DNA of 8,293 bases, taken from the NCBI GenBank assembly GCA_009778835.1, contig WRFK01000064.1, forward strand, positions 1 to 8,293, in the 5' to 3' direction. This DNA is from Spirochaetaceae bacterium. GTDB taxonomy: Bacteria > Spirochaetota > Spirochaetia > CADAEX01. The translations under genes and the position numbers were made by a program. Of the stretch, positions 1 to 5,832 are shown piece after piece (positions within the stretch are counted from its first letter, which is position 1; every line of letters begins with the position of its first letter). The notes beneath the pieces are model-generated. The model saw nothing but the letters and a program-made list of their open reading frames with translations, was not told the origin of the DNA and searched no databases.

Positions 1-1636
1 TATCAAGTATAAATGGTTCTGTAACTGCTGTTGTATTAATACCATTGATATATAATACTTCTATTTTTGCGTTATATTTGCCTTCTATTATTTTGCCGGC
101 CATATTGCCTAATGCAATTTTTCCATCCCAGATTATTTTGTCGGGAATCCTTTCTGTTCCATCCTGTTTAAAAACTGTCTCGTTTTTATCATTGATAACA
201 TAAACTGAATATTTTTCCACGCCTGTTTTTCTTTCAGCTCTTGGGAAAAACGTGATTACATCTTTTATCCCGTCATTATTCGGAGAAAATGCATCAAAAT
301 CCCTGGAGAGTAGCACAGGGGTATCTGCGGTATCAATTGTGAAAACAAGTCTTTCCGAGCTCCCTTTGTTTCCTGCCTCATCTGTAGCGGAAAGGACAAA
401 AGAATAATCGCCATCAGCGAGAATTCTGCCATCAGAACCTGTGCCTGCCCATGAGAAAGTTTCCGGGATACCATGTCTCCATTGGAATAATCGGACAGGG
501 TTATTATTTTTATCGTAAAAAGTTCCTTCCCATAAGTTTTCCTGCGATGTTTTCATTTTTAAAACAAGAAAATTTTTGCTTCCGCTTCCGCCCGGAGCAA
601 ACACACTATATTCGGCAGTAACTGTCGCAGAAGGGGGAATTGTATCCACAATAAAATCCGGTGAAAAAACTTCCGGCATATTTCCGTGTATATATACTAC
701 CTGAAGCTTTGCTTTATATTTTCCGTCTGCAAGATAATTTCCATTGGAAGCTTTTCCATCATAAAGATATCTTTCGGGAATAACAAACTGCCCTTCTATT
801 GTTGCTTCGGTTTTTTTATTTTTCTCAGAGATAATATCAAGCGTCCATTTTTCCAGCCCTTCTTTTACAGGCACATCCATAAAAAATGTAAGAATGCTTT
901 TGGCTCCCGCATTTCCGGGAGAAAATGCAAAGTCCGAGATCCTAAGTTCAGCGGGTGTTTCAATAGTGCTTATAATAATATTTTCAACAATGCCGCTTGT
1001 CTTATTTCCGGCAAAATCCTCTCCTGCGATTCTATATGAATAAACACCATCCGGAAGAAGCACTCCGTTATCTCCTTTTCCATCCCATATTATATCAACA
1101 GGAGCTTTTCCGCTAAAATCATAAGTTTTAACAACATTGCCTTTATTGTCATAAATTTCCGCTTTCCACGATTTTTCAACAGAACCGCTTTGTTTTATTG
1201 TAAAAAAATCTTTAATACCGTCATTATTGGGAGAGAAAATCATATCGGCAAGAAGCGCTGGTTTTTCAATTTTTAGTTCCGGAGGAATAGTATCAACAAC
1301 TACGCTATGTTTTGCCGAAGTAGAGCTGTTTCCGTTATCATCCCATGCAGTAATCAAAAAATTGTATTTGCCGTCGGGAACAGGGAGGCGGTCATTATTA
1401 AGTCCATCCCATGAAAAATTTTCGGGAATGGGAATGCCTGATTTTACATAAAGAATTCTGTCTATAATATTTTTTAGATTAACATTTTCCGGCCTTTCTT
1501 CCTTATTTTCGTATGTTCTTACAATATTTCCTTTTTCATCTATTATATTAAAAGTATATCCTTTTACATAACGCTTATCTTCAATTCTTACAGGGAATAT
1601 AAGTTCATTATTCGCTCCAAAATTATTTGGAGAAAT
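1..1636 (-). repeat. Array of five FlgD-like Ig-fold repeats inside the surface protein
   Basis: The repeats occupy residues about 348-466, 467-578, 579-682, 683-787 and 788 onward, roughly 105-120 residues each; the fifth runs off the window. Each begins near an S-P-x-N-x-G motif: SPNNFGANNE, SPNNDGIKDF, SPGNAGAKSI, APGGSGSKNF and SPNNDGIKDV. Each then has a central W/Y-D/A-G and a late DGxY or EGKY. Repeats 1, 2 and 4 end in a D-x-x-G-N turn (WDDNGN, EDFAGN, DEAGN). Repeats 3 and 5 have a 'VxYIxG' segment there instead. VDTIPP-type linkers separate some of the units. The SPNNDGIKD motif is conserved even at DNA level near positions 271-290 and 1216-1240. The repeats probably form a stalk or binding surface outside the barrel, which is an inference. 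Confidence 0.75.
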
Positions 1637-2677
1637 ATGCTGGATTTCGTTATAAGTAATATTTATGGAAGGTCCTTCTTTGTCTTCATTCCCCAACGGG
1701 ATTCTTACGCCAAGCCCATATCCCTGAATATTTTCGGCAATTTGCGTAAAAGCAGCATCTACGATTAAATCTGTTTTGTTCCAATTTCTTTCTTTTAATG
1801 ATTTTATGTTTAAACTTCCAAGATCTGTTTTAAAACCATAAGATAGCCCTATTGACGGCGAAAAACTTGATAACTTAATATCATTGTCGGATAACGTATC
1901 AAAATTAGCTCTTGCCGCAAGATTTAATTTAAGAGAATTTGCAAATGTAATATATGTGCCAATATCCATAACAACATTGTCAAAAGAAGGGAACAAAACA
2001 TCTGCAGTAAGGTCTCCTGCGATTTTAGATGATTTAAAAACATTTATACCTGCGCCAATGCCAGGAGTAAATATAGGCGGCAATGAAGAATCCCCATTAG
2101 GAGAAAACCCTTTCCCCATATTTTTAAAAACAGTTCCCCACCTGAAATTTTTATGGCTCAGAAACACATTGGGATAGTGAATAAAACCAAGATCAGCAGA
2201 GAGCATCCAGTCTGTATCTCCCTCTTTTCCATATCCGAAATTAAGACCAATTCCAATCGATAAATTTTCATAAATATCTTTTGCAGCAGAAACATTTAAG
2301 CCAGTCAAAAAAGCCGAATCATAAAAATCAAAATTGCTGTTAACAAGAAATAAAGATGTATTTAAAACCCCTGCTTTTCCGGGGTAGGAAAATCCCAATG
2401 CCGCAATATTTCCCCATCCGTCATATTTGTCGTATCCATTTACCCCTGTGTATGCAGCTTCAAGAGTAGTTCTTTGGAGAAATCCCGTTGATGCCGGATT
2501 ATTCATAGCAGCTAACGGAGAATCGATATTTACAAATGAAGCGGCAGAAGAAGACAATGAGGGAGAAATAAGATCATAAAAAAGATATCCTTCCCTAAAA
2601 TTATCAGCCGCAGCAAATGATATAAATAGTGTAAATAATATCAGGATAAAACCAATTTTATTTATTTTTGATCTCAT
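1..2677 (-). CDS. Outer-membrane beta-barrel protein with FlgD-like Ig repeats (partial, C-terminus missing)
   Basis: An open frame runs from an ATG at 2677 off the left edge, giving 892 residues without a stop. An AGGGG ribosome binding site lies 8 bases upstream of the ATG. Residues 1-24 are a signal peptide: a basic start, a hydrophobic stretch (FILILFTLFISF) and an AAA-D cleavage site. Residues about 28-345 look like a PorV/UPF0164-type (FadL-like) barrel. They contain an early 'AAMNNPASTGFLQR' segment, alternating amphipathic strands with many Gly, Asn and aromatic residues, and a 'VFKNMGKGFSP' stretch. From about residue 348 there are at least five FlgD-like Ig repeats with SPNNDG, WDG, PDGxY and VDTIPP signatures. 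Proteins of this plan are exported to the outer membrane; some continue into an OmpA-like domain, which cannot be tested here. A structural or envelope role is inferred and no enzyme motif is seen. It may be read with the upstream hydrolase genes, but it also has its own candidate promoter. Confidence 0.8.
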   Translation of the reverse strand, partial: MRSKINKIGFILILFTLFISFAAADNFREGYLFYDLISPSLSSSAASFVNIDSPLAAMNNPASTGFLQRTTLEAAYTGVNGYDKYDGWGNIAALGFSYPGKAGVLNTSLFLVNSNFDFYDSAFLTGLNVSAAKDIYENLSIGIGLNFGYGKEGDTDWMLSADLGFIHYPNVFLSHKNFRWGTVFKNMGKGFSPNGDSSLPPIFTPGIGAGINVFKSSKIAGDLTADVLFPSFDNVVMDIGTYITFANSLKLNLAARANFDTLSDNDIKLSSFSPSIGLSYGFKTDLGSLNIKSLKERNWNKTDLIVDAAFTQIAENIQGYGLGVRIPLGNEDKEGPSINITYNEIQHISPNNFGANNELIFPVRIEDKRYVKGYTFNIIDEKGNIVRTYENKEERPENVNLKNIIDRILYVKSGIPIPENFSWDGLNNDRLPVPDGKYNFLITAWDDNGNSSTSAKHSVVVDTIPPELKIEKPALLADMIFSPNNDGIKDFFTIKQSGSVEKSWKAEIYDNKGNVVKTYDFSGKAPVDIIWDGKGDNGVLLPDGVYSYRIAGEDFAGNKTSGIVENIIISTIETPAELRISDFAFSPGNAGAKSILTFFMDVPVKEGLEKWTLDIISEKNKKTEATIEGQFVIPERYLYDGKASNGNYLADGKYKAKLQVVYIHGNMPEVFSPDFIVDTIPPSATVTAEYSVFAPGGSGSKNFLVLKMKTSQENLWEGTFYDKNNNPVRLFQWRHGIPETFSWAGTGSDGRILADGDYSFVLSATDEAGNKGSSERLVFTIDTADTPVLLSRDFDAFSPNNDGIKDVITFFPRAERKTGVEKYSVYVINDKNETVFKQDGTERIPDKIIWDGKIALGNMAGKIIEGKYNAKIEVLYINGINTTAVTEPFILD

Positions 2678-2720
2678 CTATAGCGCCCCTTAAACAAAGA
2701 AATTTCATAAGGATGATAAT

Positions 2721-2748
2721 AGTATATCTTTTTACCGGCTTAAAACAA
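2721..2748 (-). promoter_or_regulatory. Candidate sigma-70 promoter for the surface-protein gene
   Basis: On the minus strand a -35-like TTGTTT (2743-2748) is separated by 16 bases from a -10-like TATACT (2721-2726). The predicted start is near 2714, giving a leader of about 37 bases that carries the AGGGG ribosome binding site. The -35 is weak and the region is AT-rich, so a chance match is possible. Confidence 0.35.
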
Positions 2749-2766
2749 ATTTAAAGAAAAATAATC

Positions 2767-2928
2767 TCATATACTTTTATCCAGTACCTGGATTTCTTCA
2801 ATTGTGAGGGAATCAAATACCTCTTTTTCAAGCCGGTATTTTAAAGTATATAATTCTTTTTCCAGTTCTTTTTCATGTTTTTTTAGAAAGGCATAAAGCA
2901 AAATTTTCTCTTTTTTATTAAGTTCCAA
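2767..2928 (-). CDS. Small charged 53-residue protein, TTG start
   Basis: I do not recognise this gene. A TTG at 2928 opens a frame of 53 codons ending in TGA at 2767-2769. A GAGGT ribosome binding site lies 8 bases before the TTG, embedded in the last codons of the upstream hydrolase gene. The stop of that gene and this start are separated by only 4 bases, which suggests translational coupling and a shared mRNA. The product is dominated by Lys, Glu and Leu (for example KKEKILLYAFLKKHEKELEK). It is predicted to be helical, probably one amphipathic or coiled-coil helix followed by a short second helix (SLTIEEIQVLDKSI). There is no signal peptide, membrane segment or cysteine. It could be a small partner of the hydrolase; that is inferred only from position. 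The strength of the call rests on the RBS spacing and the tight junction. Confidence 0.6.
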   Translation of the reverse strand: MELNKKEKILLYAFLKKHEKELEKELYTLKYRLEKEVFDSLTIEEIQVLDKSI

Positions 2929-2932
2929 ATAT

Positions 2933-3877
2933 TTATACCTCTATTTCAAGGCCTTCACGAGCTAAAATAACTTCGGGACTATAACTATAAAGATTATTTG
3001 CATACCAACGCGCTTTTTCCAGAATATCATAGATTTTTTTATCTTCATAAAGCGGTTCATGGTGAAAAAGCACAATCTTCTTGACCATCCATTCGGAAGC
3101 AAACTCAACTCCAAGGCTGAAAGATGTATGCCCCCAGTCATATTTTTCAAGAGCTTCATCAAGAGTATATTGGGAATCAATCACAAGGAGATCGGTATTT
3201 TCATAAAATTTTATTGCTTTTTCATTTTTAAGAAAATCAGCTTCTCTTAATTCCGTATCTGTTGAAAAAATCATGCTTTTACCATTTTCTGTAATTCTAT
3301 ATGCAAAACAACCGCCAGGATGATACACAGGCCGGCATGCAATTTTTGCATCACCAAGCATAACTCCTTCCTGCGGTATAGTTACATAATTTATTTTTGC
3401 CCTGAATTTATCGATTGTTATTGGAAAATAAGGGAGCTTCATTTGATTTGATAAAATTTCTTTAAAATTTTTAACAGGGCTGTAAAAAGTTATTGAACAT
3501 TCAGGGTTATATACTTGAGGTGAAAAAAACAGCAATCCTTGTATATGATCCCAATGAAAATGTGAAAAAAAGATATGGTAATGCCTTATATGTTTATCTT
3601 GCTTTAAAAGCGATAAGCCTAACTCTCTTATACCTGTTCCGGCATCAAAAATAATCAAAGTTCCGTCTTCAAGCAGTACTTCGACACAGGTTGTATTGCC
3701 TCCAACAGTTGAAAAAATATAGTCGGGAAGTTGTGAAATAAATAGCTCGCGTGTTTCGGGAGAAGCAAGATCTTCCGGCTTGATCCTTTGAACAACCGAG
3801 GAAATTTTTCTTTGAAGCTGCATATTTGTAAGAGGAACAGGAATAGAGCCTCTAACTCCCCAAAATTTTACCTTCAT
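2933..3877 (-). CDS. Metallo-beta-lactamase-fold hydrolase (PhnP/COG1235-like)
   Basis: The product is 314 residues, cytoplasmic, with no signal peptide. The N-terminus MKVKFWGVRGSIP and the GGNTTCVEV segment (59-67) are typical of the PhnP-like branch of the metallo-beta-lactamase fold. The metal site is complete: H106-F-H108-W-D110-H111, then H186 (YHPGG), D207 (FSTDTE) and H272 or H273 (LFHHEP). W248-G-H250 is also characteristic of this sub-group. Residues about 18-57 form a helical insertion between the first strand and the GGNT loop. Family members hydrolyse phosphoester bonds, including cyclic phosphodiesters, but the substrate here cannot be read from sequence. The ATG at 3877 is fixed by in-frame stops just upstream. 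The nearest Shine-Dalgarno-like GGGGTG is 13 bases away, which is unusually far. The gene heads a tight pair with the 53-residue gene and is preceded by a promoter and a long leader. Confidence 0.85.
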   Translation of the reverse strand: MKVKFWGVRGSIPVPLTNMQLQRKISSVVQRIKPEDLASPETRELFISQLPDYIFSTVGGNTTCVEVLLEDGTLIIFDAGTGIRELGLSLLKQDKHIRHYHIFFSHFHWDHIQGLLFFSPQVYNPECSITFYSPVKNFKEILSNQMKLPYFPITIDKFRAKINYVTIPQEGVMLGDAKIACRPVYHPGGCFAYRITENGKSMIFSTDTELREADFLKNEKAIKFYENTDLLVIDSQYTLDEALEKYDWGHTSFSLGVEFASEWMVKKIVLFHHEPLYEDKKIYDILEKARWYANNLYSYSPEVILAREGLEIEV

Positions 3878-3943
3878 AAATTACTAGTTTCACCCCATGA
3901 AGCTTGTACATTAACACACTATATATTTTAAGACTCTCGTCCA

Positions 3944-3963
3944 TTATGTGCCATAACGGGCAC
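3944..3963 (-). promoter_or_regulatory. Two mutually exclusive small hairpins in the hydrolase leader
   Basis: Read on the minus strand, GTGCC and GGCAC (arms at 3959-3963 and 3948-3952) can pair around a six-base loop. Alternatively TTATG and CATAA (3952-3956 and 3944-3948) can pair around a three-base loop. The two share bases, so only one can form at a time. The stems are only 5 base pairs, so function is uncertain. Confidence 0.2.
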
Positions 3964-3978
3964 TACATATATATATTG

Positions 3979-3993
3979 AATATTCGGAATATT
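3979..3993. promoter_or_regulatory. Perfect 7-1-7 inverted repeat, possible operator
   Basis: AATATTC and GAATATT flank a single central base, forming a perfect 15-base dyad. It lies about 36 bases downstream of the predicted transcription start of the hydrolase gene, where a repressor dimer could block transcription. No matching known operator is recognised, and AT-rich dyads can arise by chance. Confidence 0.3.
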
Positions 3994-4035
3994 GCTTGTT
4001 AAACTATACCTAACGATTGCAATTATTATTATTAC

Positions 4036-4063
4036 AGTTTACTGCAAAGAAATCCTTTGTCAA
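4036..4063 (-). promoter_or_regulatory. Sigma-70-type promoter for the hydrolase operon
   Basis: On the minus strand a consensus -35 TTGACA (4058-4063) is followed after 16 bases by a -10-like TAAACT (4036-4041, four of six matches). The predicted start near 4029 gives a leader of about 150 bases before the ATG at 3877. The site lies just downstream of the cysteine-cluster gene, so the hydrolase is probably a separate transcription unit. Confidence 0.5.
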
Positions 4064-4103
4064 TCTATTTATTTTTGGCATAAAATTTGCTTTTTAACCC
4101 AAT

Positions 4104-4553
4104 TTATTCATCATTATCAGGCTCCATAAGAGGATCAAGCCTTCTCATTAGAAGTTTTTCTTCAATTTCTTTCTCTGTATAACGCTTTCCCTTATTTACT
4201 CCAGGGCAATTTCTGCCAAGAGCTGCCCAGTCTTCCGGGGAACTTAAAACAGCGCTCCAAAAGGGGTATGTTTTGCATTGAAGCGGTCTTTTTTCGTATA
4301 TTGTACAACCGCCATTATCCCAGAAAATACAGTCATTATTTTTTTTCTCTATGAGACTAATGCGTTTTAAAATGCCAAGATCTACAATTTTACAATATTT
4401 CTTTAAAAATTCTTCTTTACTTACTTTTAAAAGAGAAGATAAGGCAAAAAGGTCGTTTTTTGATAAAAATACATAGCCAGGATCATGCCTGCAACATTTT
4501 GAGCATCTTGTACATTGAAAATAAAGGCCTTCTTTATAAAATGGTATATTCAT
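4104..4553 (-). CDS. CxxCxxCC zinc/iron-cluster protein (YkgJ-like family)
   Basis: The product is 149 residues and soluble. The N-terminal motif is C14-x2-C17-x2-C20-C21. It is followed by C75 (CIFW), C83 (GGCTIYEKRP), C93 (LQCKTYPFW) and C116 (NCPG), with an extra C54. This spacing, especially 'GCxIYxxRPxxCxxYPF', is the signature of the YkgJ/CxxCxxCC family (Pfam CxxCxxCC), whose cysteines are thought to bind zinc or an iron-sulphur cluster. Biochemical function is not established for the family. The ATG at 4553 is the first start after an in-frame TAG, and no GTG or TTG lies between, so the start is fixed. No Shine-Dalgarno sequence precedes it; the upstream bases are almost all A and T. 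A weak CTGACA / TATAAA pair with a 15-base spacer (4612-4638) could be its promoter. It is transcribed away from the receiver gene. Confidence 0.85.
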   Translation of the reverse strand: MNIPFYKEGLYFQCTRCSKCCRHDPGYVFLSKNDLFALSSLLKVSKEEFLKKYCKIVDLGILKRISLIEKKNNDCIFWDNGGCTIYEKRPLQCKTYPFWSAVLSSPEDWAALGRNCPGVNKGKRYTEKEIEEKLLMRRLDPLMEPDNDE

Positions 4554-4719
4554 TATTTTATTAATTAACCAAAAAATTATCTAAAACCCAAAAAAATCGC
4601 AATTTAATCTTTTTATATCCTGGCTTTAAGAATGTCAGAATAAAAATCTTCCTTGCATAAGAACCGGACCGACCAGAAAGTGAAATAACAATATAATAAG
4701 ATGTTAAAATATAGTTTTA

Positions 4720-4748
4720 TTGACTTTTTATAAAAAATAATAGATAAT
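4720..4748 (+). promoter_or_regulatory. Near-consensus sigma-70 promoter for the receiver gene
   Basis: TTGACT (4720-4725, five of six) and GATAAT (4743-4748, five of six) are separated by exactly 17 bases. The predicted start is near 4755, leaving a leader of about 150 bases before the TTG at 4907. This is one of the two best-spaced promoters in the window. Confidence 0.6.
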
Positions 4749-4894
4749 TTCTAGAAACCAAAGAATCAGGGAATATTATACTGTTGTATAAAAAGCTTGT
4801 CAAAGGCAACTAAGTTGATTTGTATTCCCTCATGAAAGGTTGGTATTTTAAAGTTGAATAATGTAATCAGACAATGGAAAGCTTCCTGAGAAGT

Positions 4895-4899
4895 GAGGA
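4895..4899 (+). promoter_or_regulatory. Ribosome binding site that favours the TTG start of the receiver gene
   Basis: GAGGA ends 7 bases before a TTG at 4907, which is ideal spacing. The upstream in-frame ATG at 4874 has no recognisable Shine-Dalgarno sequence. The site lies inside the longer reading, so only one of the two starts is likely to dominate. Confidence 0.55.
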
Positions 4900-4906
4900 A
4901 AAGAAA

Positions 4907-5305
4907 TTGAGTGACATAACCGAAAAGAAAAAAATACTCATGATAGATGATACTGATTTTCATCTTTCAATTGCTAAAAATATGTTAAAAAATGATTATG
5001 AAGTAATTACAGCCAGATCTGGAAAAGAAGGGCTCGATTATTTGCTTAAAGGGCTTGTGCCAGACATAATCTTATTGGATATAATAATGCCAAACATGGA
5101 TGGATGGGAAACATCCCATAAAATAAGAGGTATTAGCTTGCTACAAGATGTCCCAATCGCATTTTTGACCTCATCAAGTGAAGCAGAAGATGTGAAATAT
5201 GCTCAACAAATAGGCGCAGCAGATTATATTATAAAACCTTATGAAAAGAATGACTTCCTGAAAAGAATAAAGAATATTATCGAGAAATACCACAAAAGAA
5301 AGTAA
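4907..5305 (+). CDS. Stand-alone CheY-like response regulator receiver
   Basis: From the TTG start the product is 132 residues, a single receiver domain with no output domain. All active-site positions are present: acidic pair D14-D15 (LMIDD), phospho-acceptor D58 (ILLDIIMPNMDG), T88 (FLTSS) and K110-P111 (IIKPY), with Y107 as the switch aromatic. Such proteins are phosphorylated by a histidine kinase and act by protein-protein contact, as CheY does at the flagellar motor or as phosphorelay intermediates. No kinase lies in the window, so its partner is unknown. An alternative ATG at 4874 would add 11 residues (MESFLRSEEKK), but it has no ribosome binding site, while the TTG does. A 132-residue length also fits single-domain receivers better. 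It is transcribed alone from its own promoter and faces the tRNA group convergently. Confidence 0.88.
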   Translation: MSDITEKKKILMIDDTDFHLSIAKNMLKNDYEVITARSGKEGLDYLLKGLVPDIILLDIIMPNMDGWETSHKIRGISLLQDVPIAFLTSSSEAEDVKYAQQIGAADYIIKPYEKNDFLKRIKNIIEKYHKRK

Positions 5306-5419
5306 GGCGCTGTTGCTTACATTTATATTCCTTTTATTTTATTGCCGGAATACTTTTGAGTCCCATATTTAGCCTATCTACACTTATTGTTATATAAACT
5401 AACCCCCAAAAAGTTAATT

Positions 5420-5455
5420 TAAATCCTGTATTTAACTATTCAATTGCAGGATTTA
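5420..5455. terminator. Possible bidirectional terminator between convergent units
   Basis: TAAATCCTG (5420-5428) and CAGGATTTA (5447-5455) form a perfect 9-base inverted repeat around an 18-base AT-rich loop. On the minus strand it is followed by AATTAACTTTTT, and on the plus strand by TTTCAGGATTTT. It sits between the convergent receiver gene and tRNA-Tyr. The stem is AT-rich and the loop long, so a typical intrinsic terminator is not certain. Confidence 0.35.
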
Positions 5456-5576
5456 TTTCAGGATTTTGGTCACTCTGTGTTTGATTTATTATTATGCTTA
5501 AAAATTGTATCTGGCAGGGCTGGCGGGGGAAAAACCTAAGACTTTGTAAAGAAGCGATAAATTTGCCAAAAAAAGT

Positions 5577-5658
5577 TGGGGAGAGCAGGATTTGAACCTA
5601 CGAAGGCGAAGCCAACAGATTTACAGTCTGCCCCCTTTGGCCACTCGGGAATCTCCCC
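5577..5658 (-). tRNA. tRNA-Tyr (anticodon GTA)
   Basis: The 82-base gene folds as a class II tRNA. The acceptor arms are GGGGAGA and TCTCCCC. The anticodon loop CTGTAAA has GTA at 5622-5624, there is a long variable arm (TTGGCTTCGCCTTCG), and the T-arm is GTAGG-TTCAAAT-CCTGC. The discriminator base is A73, as expected for tyrosine. The CCA end is not encoded, since the next bases are ACT. A run of seven T follows three bases downstream and may help termination. It lies 66 bases after tRNA-Thr and is probably processed from the same transcript; the order Thr then Tyr is a common bacterial arrangement. Confidence 0.95.
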
Positions 5659-5724
5659 TATTTGAAAAATAGTTAAACAGAAATAGAAGTTAAAGTCAAT
5701 GACTTAAGCTTTATAGTAAATTTT

Positions 5725-5798
5725 AGCCGCCTGTCAGATTTGAACTGACGACCCCGAGATTACAAGTCACGTGCTCTGGCCAGCTGAGCTAAGGCGGC
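5725..5798 (-). tRNA. tRNA-Thr (anticodon TGT)
   Basis: The 74-base gene has acceptor arms GCCGCCT and AGGCGGC, D-stem GCTC/GAGC, and anticodon loop CTTGTAA with TGT at 5762-5764, which reads ACA codons. The T-arm is GTCAG-TTCAAAT-CTGAC. The discriminator is U73 and CCA is not encoded. The anticodon stem (CGTGA against TCTCG) has one U-U mismatch at position 29-41, which is unusual but tolerable. The gene starts 34 bases after the map stop codon, so it may be read through from map. A weak promoter candidate (TTTAAT 17 bases from TAAAAT, 5809-5837) could also serve it. Confidence 0.95.
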
Positions 5799-5832
5799 AA
5801 GATAGCCTATTTTAATCTGCTCGTTATTATTA

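Larger units (their letters stand above)
4554..4906. other. Divergent intergenic region between the cysteine-cluster and receiver genes
   Basis: No convincing gene is present in these 353 bases. The region holds a weak minus-strand promoter candidate (4612-4638), a strong plus-strand promoter (4720-4748) and a leader of about 150 bases for the receiver. The leader contains a small perfect hairpin with 6-base arms TTATAC and GTATAA around TGTT (4776-4791). The hairpin has no following T-run and is not a terminator. I see no riboswitch consensus, tRNA or repeat. Confidence 0.6.

Noticed and set aside
265..474. Minus-strand open frame of 69 codons
   Set aside because: It lies inside the large surface-protein gene in another frame and lacks protein-like composition or an RBS.
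686..2177. Plus-strand open frames at 686-1039, 1227-1451 and 1884-2177
   Set aside because: All are antisense to the surface-protein gene, whose frame is continuous for 892 residues with a signal peptide and repeats.
2962..3250. Open frames at 2962-3180 (minus) and 3059-3250 (plus)
   Set aside because: They overlap the metallo-hydrolase, whose catalytic motifs show the true frame.
3966..3976. Short AT dinucleotide run
   Set aside because: It is too short to be meaningful in AT-rich DNA.
4766..4963. Minus-strand open frame of 65 codons
   Set aside because: It runs across the receiver start and leader, has no RBS or family likeness, and conflicts with a well-supported gene.
5302..5320. Hairpin GTAAG/CTTAC overlapping the receiver stop codon, as a terminator
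   Set aside because: The stem has only 5 base pairs and no clean T-run follows; it is too weak to call.
5512..5530. G-rich direct repeat CTGGCAGGG / CTGGCGGGG as a G-quadruplex or repeat element
   Set aside because: The G runs are uneven and short, and there are only two copies.
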